Assembly (NCBI GenBank): GCA_030641525.1
Contig: DAOWHH010000014.1
Span: 1-33,175 of the forward strand
Reading direction: 5' to 3'
Origin: a bacterium
Lineage (GTDB): Bacteria > Patescibacteriota > Minisyncoccia > Phycocordibacterales > UBA12079
Length of the DNA stretch: 33,175 bases
How positions within the stretch are numbered: the first letter of the stretch is position 1; each line of letters opens with the position of its first letter. Both the position numbers and the translations under genes were made by a program. This document shows, one piece after another, positions 12,142 to 19,085 of this stretch. The notes under the pieces are model-generated. The model was given only the letters and a program-made list of their open reading frames with translations. It was not told where the DNA came from and did no database searches.

Positions 12142-13209
12142 ATGAAACAAATATTAATATTAGCAATTGTATTTACATTTAATTCTTTTTTTATTACTCC
12201 TGTTATGGCACAAGAGGATGTTGAGATTGTTCCGACATTATATGCAGATGAAAGTTCAGAGCCTACTCTTATAGCTGAGGAACCAGCCGAGATTGAAGAA
12301 ATAAAAACTCCTTCTAATCTTGGATTGTGGTGGATAAGCGTAAAAGAAACTCTTAGTTTAGCAACCACTTTAAATCCAGAAAAAAGAGTAGAAAAAGCAT
12401 TACTTTTTGCTGAGCAAAGAATGGAATTAGCTGAAGAATTTGCCCAAAATGCAGACACACCAGAACAACAAATAAGAGCTGAAAAAATGATAGAAAAAGC
12501 AACAACATTTATAGAAAAAGCTGAGGGAGAGAAAGAACTTGTAAAAGAAGAAACAAAAACTCATTTAGAGGAAGTTAAAGCTAGAAAAGAACGACATGAA
12601 GCTCAAATTGAGACATACCAAGAAGAAAAAGTAGAATTGATAGAAAGGATAAAAGCAGGAGATGAAATAGCTAAAGAAGAATTAAAAAATCTAAATACAG
12701 AAAGAAGAGAAGAAGCTGAAGAAGTAAAACAGGAAATTAAGGCTAAATTAGAAATAAGAGCTGAAGAGGGTGACGAAGGAGCTATAGAACGATTAGAAAA
12801 TATAGAAGAAAAGAAAGTTGAATTACAAACAATCAGGGAAGAAAAAGAAGTAGTAGAAACTAGTAAAAGAGATATTGAAAAAATATATTTTTCAAAAGAA
12901 ATAGAGATTGTAAATAAAAATCTTAAACCAGTTGAAGGAAGTAAAGAATCATTATGTTCTAATGCAGGTGGAGAATGGCAAAAATTCTCAAATACCTGTG
13001 CTAATACCTGTTCTTTTGAGAGAAATAAAGAAAATTCTATATGTGCCGAAGTCATTACAGAAAGCTGTAATTGTGGAACAGATAAATGTTGGAACGGAAA
13101 AAGTTGTGAAGGAATTCAAACCAATGAACAAAAAGGGGATATATTACAAAATACCATAAGAACAAATATCCAAAACATTAAAGAGGTAATACAAAAAAAC
13201 GAATATTAA
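12142..13209 (+). CDS. Secreted coiled-coil and Cys-rich protein, paralogue 2
   Basis: A 355-residue exported protein with the same signal peptide and first residues as paralogue 1 (cleavage V-M-A|Q). It then has a shared W-W motif (63-64) followed by a DUF5667-like helical stretch (about 66-130: L-N-P-E-K-R-V-E-K-A-L-L-F-A-E-Q-R-M). A long charged coiled coil runs to about residue 250. A compact C-terminal domain carries eight cysteines (272, 286, 290, 301, 309, 311, 316, 322) in the pattern C-x13-C-x3-C-x10-C-x7-C-x-C-x4-C-x5-C, including G-G-E-W and K-C-W-N-G-K-S-C. The Cys pattern implies four disulfides outside the cell or metal binding. It could be an adhesin or stalk with a disulfide-capped tip. 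Its function is unknown. Confidence 0.82.
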   Translation: MKQILILAIVFTFNSFFITPVMAQEDVEIVPTLYADESSEPTLIAEEPAEIEEIKTPSNLGLWWISVKETLSLATTLNPEKRVEKALLFAEQRMELAEEFAQNADTPEQQIRAEKMIEKATTFIEKAEGEKELVKEETKTHLEEVKARKERHEAQIETYQEEKVELIERIKAGDEIAKEELKNLNTERREEAEEVKQEIKAKLEIRAEEGDEGAIERLENIEEKKVELQTIREEKEVVETSKRDIEKIYFSKEIEIVNKNLKPVEGSKESLCSNAGGEWQKFSNTCANTCSFERNKENSICAEVITESCNCGTDKCWNGKSCEGIQTNEQKGDILQNTIRTNIQNIKEVIQKNEY

Positions 13210-13232
13210 TTTCAAGTAAATTACTATAGATA

Positions 13233-13266
13233 AAAAGAACGAGTTTTTCTCGTTCTTTTTTCTTTT
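13233..13266 (+). terminator. Terminator of the secreted paralogue 2 gene
   Basis: AAAGAACGAG-TTTTT-CTCGTTCTTT with a T-rich tail. Confidence 0.9.
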
Positions 13267-13299
13267 AACTACACTACTTTAAATTATAAAATAAAACAT

Positions 13300-13341
13300 A
13301 AAAAAAGCCCCTAAAGGTTTTATATATTCCTATAGGGACTT
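13300..13341 (-). terminator. Terminator for the minus-strand recombinase transcript
   Basis: On the minus strand AGTCCCTATAGG pairs with CCTTTAGGGGCT (one mismatch, one wobble) and T6 follows. It is 150 bp past the recombinase stop. Confidence 0.75.
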
Positions 13342-13447
13342 ACATATATTGTAGAAAACAGAGGTTCTCTACTAAAGAACAAACGAAATTATTTTTTTGT
13401 TATCAACGAACTTCTGCACTTTAGAATATCATTATAAAAGACATTGT

Positions 13448-13478
13448 AAAGGACATAATGTGGATAACTATGTCCTTT
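13448..13478. repeat. Hairpin with a DnaA-box consensus in its loop
   Basis: AAAGGACATA and TATGTCCTTT pair perfectly around an 11-nt loop that reads TTATCCACA on the minus strand. It lies 14 bp past the recombinase stop. Confidence 0.6.
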
Positions 13479-13491
13479 ATAAATTATTGAC

Positions 13492-14397
13492 CTATTTCTT
13501 ATTATTATGAAATTTTTTGTGAATCTCTTTTAAATGTTTATCTGTTATATGTGTATAAATTTGAGTTGTTGAAATATCGGAATGACCCAACATCATTTGA
13601 ACCGATCTTAAATCAGCTCCATTCTGAAGTAAGTCAGTAGCAAAACTATGTCTAATTATGTGCGGAGTCACCACTTTTGTTATACCAGCTTTAACAGCAT
13701 AATATTTCACGATTCTTTCTACAGACCTAGTTGTTAAACGATTATTATCAGTTCTATTTCTCCCAAAAGAGATAAATAGAGCCTCGTTCATATCCTTTCT
13801 TTTAGCTAAATAATCTTTAATTATACTTTTAGCTGAATCTGATAGAAAAACAACCCTTATTTTATCACCCTTACCGCGTACAGACATCTCATCTTTCTTT
13901 AAATCAATATCTGAATTCAAGGCACATAATTCAGAAACCCTTAAGCCAGTAGAAAAAAGTAATTCCAATAAGGATTTATCTCTTAATTCTTTAATATTTT
14001 CTCCTTTAGGAGCTTTTAATAACCTTTCTAATTCTTCTATTGAAATTAAATCCAAAGATCTTTCGGAAATTTTAGCTAATTCTATTTTTTCAGGTGCTAA
14101 AGATTCCACCCCTCTCTTAACTAAGTACTTCAAAAAACCTCTCAAAGCAATTAAATAATAATTTTGAGTGGTCTTCTTTAAAGACTCCTTCCTGGCTCCA
14201 AATTCACCTCTATTTAAATATAAACGGTATTTTCTAACAATATCATCACTAATGTCTTTAGGGTCATTTTTGCTTAAAAATTCTAAAAATCTATCCAAAT
14301 ACCTGTCATAATTCGCCACAGTTTTTACACTTCTTCCTCTTTCAATTTCCAAATATTCCAAATATTCAGTTTTTAATTGTTTAAGATTGGAATTCAT
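13492..14397 (-). CDS. xerD: Tyrosine recombinase, XerC/XerD type
   Basis: Site-specific recombinase expected to act with FtsK at dif to resolve chromosome dimers. It has 301 residues, the usual Xer length. The N-terminal SAM-like DNA-binding domain is about 1-90 and the catalytic domain about 112-295. All active-site residues are present: R153 (S-T-G-L-R-V-S-E-L), K177 (G-K-G-D-K), H246 and R249 (H-I-I-R-H-S-F-A), H272 (L-G-H-S), and nucleophile Y281 (Q-I-Y-T-H). Many CPR genomes carry a single Xer, so XerC versus XerD is not decided here. Phage or element integrases are the alternative, but length and motifs fit Xer. TATAAT (14405-14410) ends 7 nt before the ATG. Confidence 0.9.
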   Translation of the reverse strand: MNSNLKQLKTEYLEYLEIERGRSVKTVANYDRYLDRFLEFLSKNDPKDISDDIVRKYRLYLNRGEFGARKESLKKTTQNYYLIALRGFLKYLVKRGVESLAPEKIELAKISERSLDLISIEELERLLKAPKGENIKELRDKSLLELLFSTGLRVSELCALNSDIDLKKDEMSVRGKGDKIRVVFLSDSAKSIIKDYLAKRKDMNEALFISFGRNRTDNNRLTTRSVERIVKYYAVKAGITKVVTPHIIRHSFATDLLQNGADLRSVQMMLGHSDISTTQIYTHITDKHLKEIHKKFHNNKK

Positions 14398-14404
14398 TGT
14401 TTTT

Positions 14405-14410
14405 ATTATA
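14405..14410 (-). promoter_or_regulatory. -10 box of the recombinase gene, leaderless
   Basis: Consensus TATAAT on the minus strand, ending 7 nt before the ATG at 14397, with no Shine-Dalgarno. Confidence 0.65.
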
Positions 14411-14542
14411 TCATGTAGTGAATATTTAAGAATAAGGTTATTACTGATTTTGATAATATATATAATTATTATTTTACTCGTTTTTTTGATATATAAATAG
14501 TGAATATCATTAGTGACACGATAACCTCATTGGTGTAGGGAC

Positions 14543-14571
14543 TTGCATATTTTACCTAATAATGCTATTAT
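14543..14571 (+). promoter_or_regulatory. Promoter of rpsO, leaderless
   Basis: TTGCAT (14543-14548), a 17-bp spacer, TATTAT (14566-14571), then 7 nt to the ATG at 14579. The TTG of the -35 is in frame with rpsO and would be mistaken for a start codon by a simple ORF search. Confidence 0.75.
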
Positions 14572-14578
14572 TCAGGCA

Positions 14579-14845
14579 ATGTTAACAAAACTTAAAAAAG
14601 AAAATGCAATGAAAAAAACCCGTATCCATGATACAGATACAGGATCTCCTGAAACACAGATTTCTATTTTATCTAAAAAAATAGCAGAATTAGCTGATCA
14701 TCTTAAAAAACATAGAAAAGATAGACATTCTAGAAAAGGATTACTCCAAATGGTAGCGGATCGAAGAAAACATCTAAAATATCTACAAAAAAAGAATGTT
14801 AGGAGATATAATAAATTAATAAAAACTCTAGGATTGAAAAAATAA
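14579..14845 (+). CDS. rpsO: 30S ribosomal protein S15
   Basis: S15 is a primary 16S rRNA-binding protein of the small subunit platform. The 88-residue protein matches the family from the start M-L-T-K-L-K-K through H-D-T-D-T-G-S-P-E-T-Q-I (residues 19-30), H-L-K-K-H-R-K-D-R-H-S-R-K-G-L-L (41-56) and Y-N-K-L-I-K-T-L-G-L at the end. I place the start at 14579: upstream codons are not part of S15 and coincide with the promoter. The gene ends inside its terminator. As in many bacteria, S15 and PNPase genes are near each other (pnp at 16968), but here three genes separate them. Confidence 0.96.
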   Translation: MLTKLKKENAMKKTRIHDTDTGSPETQISILSKKIAELADHLKKHRKDRHSRKGLLQMVADRRKHLKYLQKKNVRRYNKLIKTLGLKK

Positions 14846-14868
14846 AGATAAAAATCTTTATTTTTTTT
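14841..14868 (+). terminator. Terminator overlapping the rpsO stop codon
   Basis: AATAAAGAT-AAAA-ATCTTTATT is followed by T6. The left arm begins two bases before the TAA. Confidence 0.85.
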
Positions 14869-14875
14869 ATTTATC

Positions 14876-14916
14876 AACTTTTAACCTTAGACTTTATAAA
14901 CTTTTAACTTTATACT
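14876..14916 (+). promoter_or_regulatory. AACTTTT-type repeat tract with the NYN-gene promoter
   Basis: Units AACTTTT, AACCTTA, GACTTTATA, AACTTTT, AACTTTA lead into TATACT (14911-14916), which ends 7 nt before the ATG at 14924. TTAGAC lies 18 bp before the -10 as a possible -35. Confidence 0.6.
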
Positions 14917-14923
14917 ATTCTAT

Positions 14924-15484
14924 ATGACAGTCATAAAACACAAAGAGCAAAGAATAGGGATATTCATAGATGCTCAAAACCTATATCATAGTGCTAAAAA
15001 CCTATACAAATCCAAAGTAAATTTCAAACAAATAATGGAAGATGCCGTTGTTGGTCGTGCTCTAATTAGAGCTATTGCTTATGTAATTACTACCGAATCA
15101 GCTGAAGAGAGTTCCTTTTTTGATGCTTTAGTTAAATTAGGAATTGAAACCAAAACAAAAGATCTTCAAATATTTTTTGGAGGAGCTAAAAAAGCTGATT
15201 GGGATGTTGGTTTAGCTGTAGATGCTATAACAATGGCTCCTAAATTAGATACTGTGATTATTGCATCTGGAGATGGTGATTTTATTCCCTTAGTGGAATA
15301 TCTACAAATGAACGAAGGTTGTCAGGTAGAAGTAATTGCCTTTGGAAAATCCTCATCCTCTCGATTAATAGAAAAAGCGGATGATTTTATTGATCTTTGC
15401 TCAGATCCTAAAAAATATCTAATAGGATACGGTGGTACAAAAAATATCAAAAGATCAAAACCTAAACTAAAGAGAAGTAAATAA
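14924..15484 (+). CDS. NYN-domain (LabA/DUF88-like) putative ribonuclease
   Basis: NYN domains are PIN-like metal-dependent nucleases, mostly linked to RNA cleavage. The 186 residues show the acidic active-site set: D16 in G-I-F-I-D-A-Q-N-L (with N19), D92/D94 and D100 in A-D-W-D-V-G-L-A-V-D-A-I, and D117/D119 in I-A-S-G-D-G-D-F-I-P-L. The C-terminus (about 165-186) is a lysine-rich tail that may contact RNA. The protein is cytosolic. It sits between rpsO and pnp, in a neighbourhood of RNA metabolism, but has its own predicted leaderless promoter and terminator. No substrate can be named. Confidence 0.92.
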   Translation: MTVIKHKEQRIGIFIDAQNLYHSAKNLYKSKVNFKQIMEDAVVGRALIRAIAYVITTESAEESSFFDALVKLGIETKTKDLQIFFGGAKKADWDVGLAVDAITMAPKLDTVIIASGDGDFIPLVEYLQMNEGCQVEVIAFGKSSSSRLIEKADDFIDLCSDPKKYLIGYGGTKNIKRSKPKLKRSK

Positions 15485-15499
15485 ATTTTATTAAAGACC

Positions 15500-15525
15500 A
15501 GCCCTTTCTCAGGGCTGTTTTTTAT
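15500..15525 (+). terminator. Terminator of the NYN gene
   Basis: AGCCCT-TTCTC-AGGGCT followed by GTTTTTTATT. Confidence 0.9.
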
Positions 15526-15556
15526 TATTCAATTTAGATTTTTACAGAAAAAAGGA

Positions 15557-15594
15557 AATCCTCCCAAAAACCCTTAGGAGTTTTTGGAAGGATT
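15557..15594. repeat. Extended hairpin in the 15.5-15.8 kb gap
   Basis: AATCCT-c-CCAAAAAC and GTTTTTGG-a-AGGATT pair around CCTTAGGA. With the structured stretch 15620-15674 (CTAAAACATTC-GAAA-GAATGT and AACATCTTTTA/TAAAAGATGTT) it fills a 260-bp gap with no gene. Confidence 0.55.
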
Positions 15595-15733
15595 AAAAGG
15601 TAAATGGCTATAAACAAGGCTAAAACATTCGAAAGAATGTCCGCCCGAACATCTTTTAATAAAAGATGTTTTAGGGGTTTTTAGAGCTATTTTTAGTAAT
15701 TTTTTAATGGTTTAAAATAAGGTTGTTTGAGGA

Positions 15734-15764
15734 TAAAAAATACAAGGGATTTATCCCTCGTATT
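15734..15764 (-). terminator. Terminator of the 146-residue secreted protein gene
   Basis: On the minus strand AATACGAGGGA-TAAA-TCCCTTGTATT, one wobble, followed by T5-6. Confidence 0.8.
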
Positions 15765-15785
15765 TATTATTGAACTATCTGATTT

Positions 15786-16226
15786 TTAAGAACTGGAAAA
15801 TTTATGAATCACACGTTTCTTAAGAAATGGAAGTCTGTAAGAAATAATAGGCCAAAAAATATCGTCTTCGTCTGGGTGAATTTTGATTTTGATATATCCT
15901 TTTTTTATAAACCCTAAAGATTTATCCACACTGCCACCCGACGACCCTTTAAATACGACCTCAATCTCTTTTCTATTAAAAATAATATCAAATCGGGTTG
16001 GTTCAGGATCTTCTTTTGATATATTTGGCATAATTGTTTCACATATACTCGTTTTAGCAAAAAAACAGATATCTATTGCCTTTTTCGTGTAATTTGAAAC
16101 AAAGATTACTACCACACAGGTGTCATAACTTTCCGGATTACAACCACTTCTTACGTTAGAAATATCAGAACTATACCCTATAGTGACCCAAGACAAGAAT
16201 ATATAAAAGAGAATAAATTTTTTCAC
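15786..16226 (-). CDS. Secreted protein of unknown function, 146 residues
   Basis: No family recognised. M-K-K-F-I-L-F-Y-I-F-L-S-W-V-T-I-G-Y-S-S is a clear Sec signal peptide with likely cleavage near residue 19-20. The mature part has four cysteines (29, 37, 54, 62), compatible with two disulfides outside the membrane. It is rich in beta-strand patterns (V-V-V-I-F-V-S-N-Y, I-E-V-V-F-K-G, Y-I-K-I-K-I-H). The GTG start at 16226 is fixed by AGGAGGAG ending 2-3 nt before it, the strongest Shine-Dalgarno in the window. A consensus TTGACA-17-TATATA promoter (16298-16326) drives it back-to-back with the promoter of the 88-residue gene. Confidence 0.85.
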   Translation of the reverse strand: MKKFILFYIFLSWVTIGYSSDISNVRSGCNPESYDTCVVVIFVSNYTKKAIDICFFAKTSICETIMPNISKEDPEPTRFDIIFNRKEIEVVFKGSSGGSVDKSLGFIKKGYIKIKIHPDEDDIFWPIISYRLPFLKKRVIHKFSSS

Positions 16227-16297
16227 TTCTCCTCCTTCCTAAAATTGTTTTAAGAAGCAAACAATTTGCTAAGATTCAAATCTTAACTCCTGTCTTA

Positions 16298-16326
16298 TAT
16301 ATATATGATACGAGTACACATGTCAA
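16298..16326 (-). promoter_or_regulatory. Consensus promoter of the secreted 146-residue gene
   Basis: On the minus strand TTGACA (16321-16326), exactly 17 bp, TATATA (16298-16303). An AAGATT-TGA-ATCTT hairpin lies in the leader. Confidence 0.85.
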
Positions 16327-16332
16327 TAATTC

Positions 16333-16361
16333 TTGACGAGATTATACAAAAAGAGTATATT
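16333..16361 (+). promoter_or_regulatory. Consensus promoter of the 88-residue gene
   Basis: TTGACG (16333-16338), exactly 17 bp, TATATT (16356-16361). Its -35 is only 6 bp from the divergent -35, so the two promoters probably compete or share a regulator. Confidence 0.85.
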
Positions 16362-16410
16362 TCTTTACAAGAAACTTAGAATTTCTCACAAAAAATAATG
16401 GAGGAAGAAA

Positions 16411-16677
16411 ATGAAATGGGTGTTTTCAGAAAAAGGAGGGTTAGTTCATTTTGAAATAACATGTAAATTAACATTTATCTGTATAATAACTTCTTATTTA
16501 TCAGAAAATAGAATTTCTTATTTTAATAATAAAGCGAGAAAAATAATCAAACAAGGAAAAGAAACATCTAATGGTATCTGGTTAGGTGACCTTTGCCCTA
16601 AAGATGCTGATTTTCTTAAAGCTTGGCTTTTAAAGCAAAAAAATATCTTGAAAAAGATTAAAAATCTTCAGGGATAG
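16411..16677 (+). CDS. Hypothetical protein, 88 residues, strong Shine-Dalgarno
   Basis: No family recognised. It begins M-K-W-V-F-S-E-K-G-G-L-V-H-F-E-I. A hydrophobic stretch (about 17-30, T-C-K-L-T-F-I-C-I-I-T-S-Y-L) is too short and polar-flanked for a confident TM helix. A basic helical second half has the segment N-G-I-W-L-G-D-L-C-P-K-D-A-D-F-L-K-A-W-L-L. The C-terminus is lysine-rich, so nucleic acid or membrane-surface contact is possible. GGAGG ends 6 nt before the ATG and a consensus promoter and perfect terminator frame the gene, so it is certainly expressed as a unit. It is divergent from the secreted 146-residue gene. Confidence 0.8.
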   Translation: MKWVFSEKGGLVHFEITCKLTFICIITSYLSENRISYFNNKARKIIKQGKETSNGIWLGDLCPKDADFLKAWLLKQKNILKKIKNLQG

Positions 16678-16706
16678 GGTGGATCACTTCGTGATCCACC
16701 CTTTTT
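16677..16706 (+). terminator. Terminator of the 88-residue gene
   Basis: GGGTGGATCAC-TTC-GTGATCCACCC, a perfect 11-bp stem followed by T5. Its first G is the last base of the TAG stop. Confidence 0.93.
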
Positions 16707-16864
16707 ATAACCTTATAAATTTCAAATTTTTCTACCAATAAATGAAATAGACTTCCAAGTCCAAGATTGCTATACTACAAATATTAACAATCGCTATGCT
16801 CTTTAGATAAGTAGGTTTGAAATTATTTCAAGTCTAAAATCTGAAGGGTATACTACAATAGTAG

Positions 16865-16958
16865 AAAGTTCGTAAAGTTTTTAAAGTTCATAAAGTAAAA
16901 AATTTGCAGAGCAAATTTTTTGAACTTTCAACTTTTAACTTTATAAACTTTATAAACT
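16865..16958 (+). promoter_or_regulatory. Long inverted-repeat leader upstream of pnp
   Basis: The left arm contains AAAGTT-type units (16865-16896) and the right arm the matching AACTTT-type units (16922-16958). A perfect AAATTTGC-AGA-GCAAATTT hairpin lies between. The RNA could fold into one long imperfect stem just before the pnp start. TTGAAC (16920-16925) and TATAAA inside the right arm form a possible promoter. Two TATACT boxes lie further upstream (about 16771 and 16850). The rest of 16707-16864 shows nothing else. Confidence 0.55.
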
Positions 16959-16967
16959 AAATTTATT

Positions 16968-19082
16968 ATGCAAATAAAAGAATATTCGCTAAAAATTGGC
17001 GGAAAAACTATCACCGCACAATTTAACGATTTAGCAGACCAAACCAATAGCTCTGTCATTTTGACTTGTGAAAATACTGTTGTAATAGCAACAGTAGTTA
17101 TGTCAGATAAAAAAAGAGAGGGGATTGATTATTTTCCTTTATCAGTAGAATACGAGGAAAAATTCTATGCTGCTGGAAAGATATTAGGTAGTCGTTTTAT
17201 GAGAAGGGAGGGAAGACCTTCAACTAACGCTGTTCTTAATGGAAGAATGGTAGACAGAACGATTCGTCCACTTTTTGAAAGTCATATCCGAAATGAAATT
17301 CAAGTAATAATTTCAGTTTTATCTTTAGGAGATATTAATCCTGATATATTAGCCATTAATGCCGCTTCTTTGGCTTTAGGAACATCTGATATTCCTTGGA
17401 ATGGTCCGGTAAGTGCCGTCCGAATTACCACTGATGATTCTAAAGAATTATTTACAAATTTTGCTACTGAAAATAGTGAAGAAAAAGAAAGAGTATTAGA
17501 TCTTGTAGCTTGTGGTAAGGATAATAATTTAAATATGATGGAAATTAAATCCAATCAAGTTTCCAATGAATTAACCACACAAGCATTTCAAAAAGCATCT
17601 GAAGAAATAGAAAAAATACAGTCATTTCAAAAAGAAATAATTAAAGAAATTGGAAAAGAAAAAGTTCTAATTGAAAAAATAGAGCTTTCTACTGAATCTA
17701 TTCAATTATTTAAAGAAAAAATCGAACCAAAAATGGAAAATGAAATTTTTAGTGATGTAGGAAAGTCTAAAATCAATGAAATTAAAGATGAGTGGTTAGA
17801 ATTATTCAATAAAGAACAGGAAAATTCAGATAGCAAGGAAAATCCATCTCTAGCTCTAGCTTATTACGAAAAAATGACCGACGATTTAATTCATAAAAAA
17901 GCATTGGAAGAAGACAAAAGAGTTGATGGTAGAAAAATGGATGAAATCAGAAATCTTTTGGCCGAAGCAGGATCTTTGTCACCGACGGCTCATGGAACAG
18001 GTATTTTTTATAGAGGTGGTACTCATGTTTTTTCAGCCTTAACCTTAGGAGGACCAAAAGATAGTCTATTAATAGATGATATTGGGGGTGAAGAAAAAAG
18101 AAAATATATCCATCATTATAATTTTCCTCCATTTTCAGTAGGGGAAACAGGAAGGGTAGGTGGTTTTAATCGCCGAATGATTGGACATGGTGCTTTGGCA
18201 GAAAAAGCTCTTCTAGCAGTTTTACCTTCAGAAGAAGATTTTCCTTACACCATCCGAATCGTTTCAGAATCAATGGCATCCAACGGCTCAACTTCTATGG
18301 CATCAACTTGTGCTAGCACTATTGCTTTAATGGATGCTGGAGTTCCAATCAAAGCTCCAGTAGGAGGTATAGCTATGGGATTAATGATGAAGGATGAAAA
18401 TAATTATAAAATATTAACCGATATCCAAGGACCAGAGGATCATTATGGAGATATGGATTTTAAAGTGACAGGCACAAGAGAGGGAATTACAGCTATTCAA
18501 ATGGATGTAAAAGTAGATGGAATTGCTATAAAAATTCTTTCAGAAGCCTTGAACCAAGCTGAAAAAGCCAGGCTACAAATATTGGATGTTATTGAAAAAG
18601 AAATTCCCAAACCTCGTCCCGATTTAGCCGAAAATGTTCCAAGAATAATTCAAATGCAAATTAAAACTGAACAAATAGGTGCAGTTATCGGTCCAGGAGG
18701 TAAAACTATTAAGGAAATAAAAGAAAAAACATTGGTAGAAGAAATTGATATTGAAGATAGCGGAAAAATATTCTTAACCGGGGCAAAAGAATCTGCCTTA
18801 GCAGCTGAAAAAATGATTATAGAAATCACTAGAGAATATAATGTAGGAGATAGATTTGAAGGAAAGATAATAAAGATATTAGATTTTGGAGCTATTGTTG
18901 AAATAGGAATAAAGACAGAAGGACTTGTTCACATATCAGAAATTGCTCCTTTCCGTATAGAAGATATCAACAAGGTATTAAAAGAAGGAATGAAAGTACC
19001 TGTTATAATAAAAGAGAAAGATGCTATGGGAAAGATGAGATTATCTATAAAAGAAGCTGACTCAAATTTCATCAAAAAATAA
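16968..19082 (+). CDS. pnp: Polyribonucleotide nucleotidyltransferase (PNPase)
   Basis: PNPase degrades RNA 3' to 5' with phosphate and can add tails in reverse; it is a core part of bacterial RNA decay. The 704 residues contain two RNase PH domains (about 1-145 and 315-550), a linking helical domain, then a KH domain with the I-G-P-G-G-K loop (about 565-600). An S1 domain (about 624-695, G-D-R-F-E-G-K-I-I-K-I-L-D-F-G-A) closes it. The second PH domain has the catalytic-site segment G-D-M-D-F-K-V-T-G-T (about 493-502) and G-R-V-G-G-F-N-R-R-M-I-G-H-G-A-L-A-E-K-A-L. With RNase Y it likely forms the main mRNA-decay pair of the cell. The leader's long inverted repeat resembles, by position only, the autoregulatory leader of pnp in enterobacteria. 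Confidence 0.97.
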   Translation: MQIKEYSLKIGGKTITAQFNDLADQTNSSVILTCENTVVIATVVMSDKKREGIDYFPLSVEYEEKFYAAGKILGSRFMRREGRPSTNAVLNGRMVDRTIRPLFESHIRNEIQVIISVLSLGDINPDILAINAASLALGTSDIPWNGPVSAVRITTDDSKELFTNFATENSEEKERVLDLVACGKDNNLNMMEIKSNQVSNELTTQAFQKASEEIEKIQSFQKEIIKEIGKEKVLIEKIELSTESIQLFKEKIEPKMENEIFSDVGKSKINEIKDEWLELFNKEQENSDSKENPSLALAYYEKMTDDLIHKKALEEDKRVDGRKMDEIRNLLAEAGSLSPTAHGTGIFYRGGTHVFSALTLGGPKDSLLIDDIGGEEKRKYIHHYNFPPFSVGETGRVGGFNRRMIGHGALAEKALLAVLPSEEDFPYTIRIVSESMASNGSTSMASTCASTIALMDAGVPIKAPVGGIAMGLMMKDENNYKILTDIQGPEDHYGDMDFKVTGTREGITAIQMDVKVDGIAIKILSEALNQAEKARLQILDVIEKEIPKPRPDLAENVPRIIQMQIKTEQIGAVIGPGGKTIKEIKEKTLVEEIDIEDSGKIFLTGAKESALAAEKMIIEITREYNVGDRFEGKIIKILDFGAIVEIGIKTEGLVHISEIAPFRIEDINKVLKEGMKVPVIIKEKDAMGKMRLSIKEADSNFIKK

Positions 19083-19085
19083 AAC

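Noticed and set aside
12603-13055. Minus-strand ORF of 150 codons, rich in Ser
   Set aside because: It is the antisense of the coiled-coil gene. The serine runs mirror Glu/Lys-rich codons.
14543-14578. TTG at 14543 as the rpsO start
   Set aside because: It is the TTGCAT -35 element, 17 bp from TATTAT. S15 homology begins at 14579.
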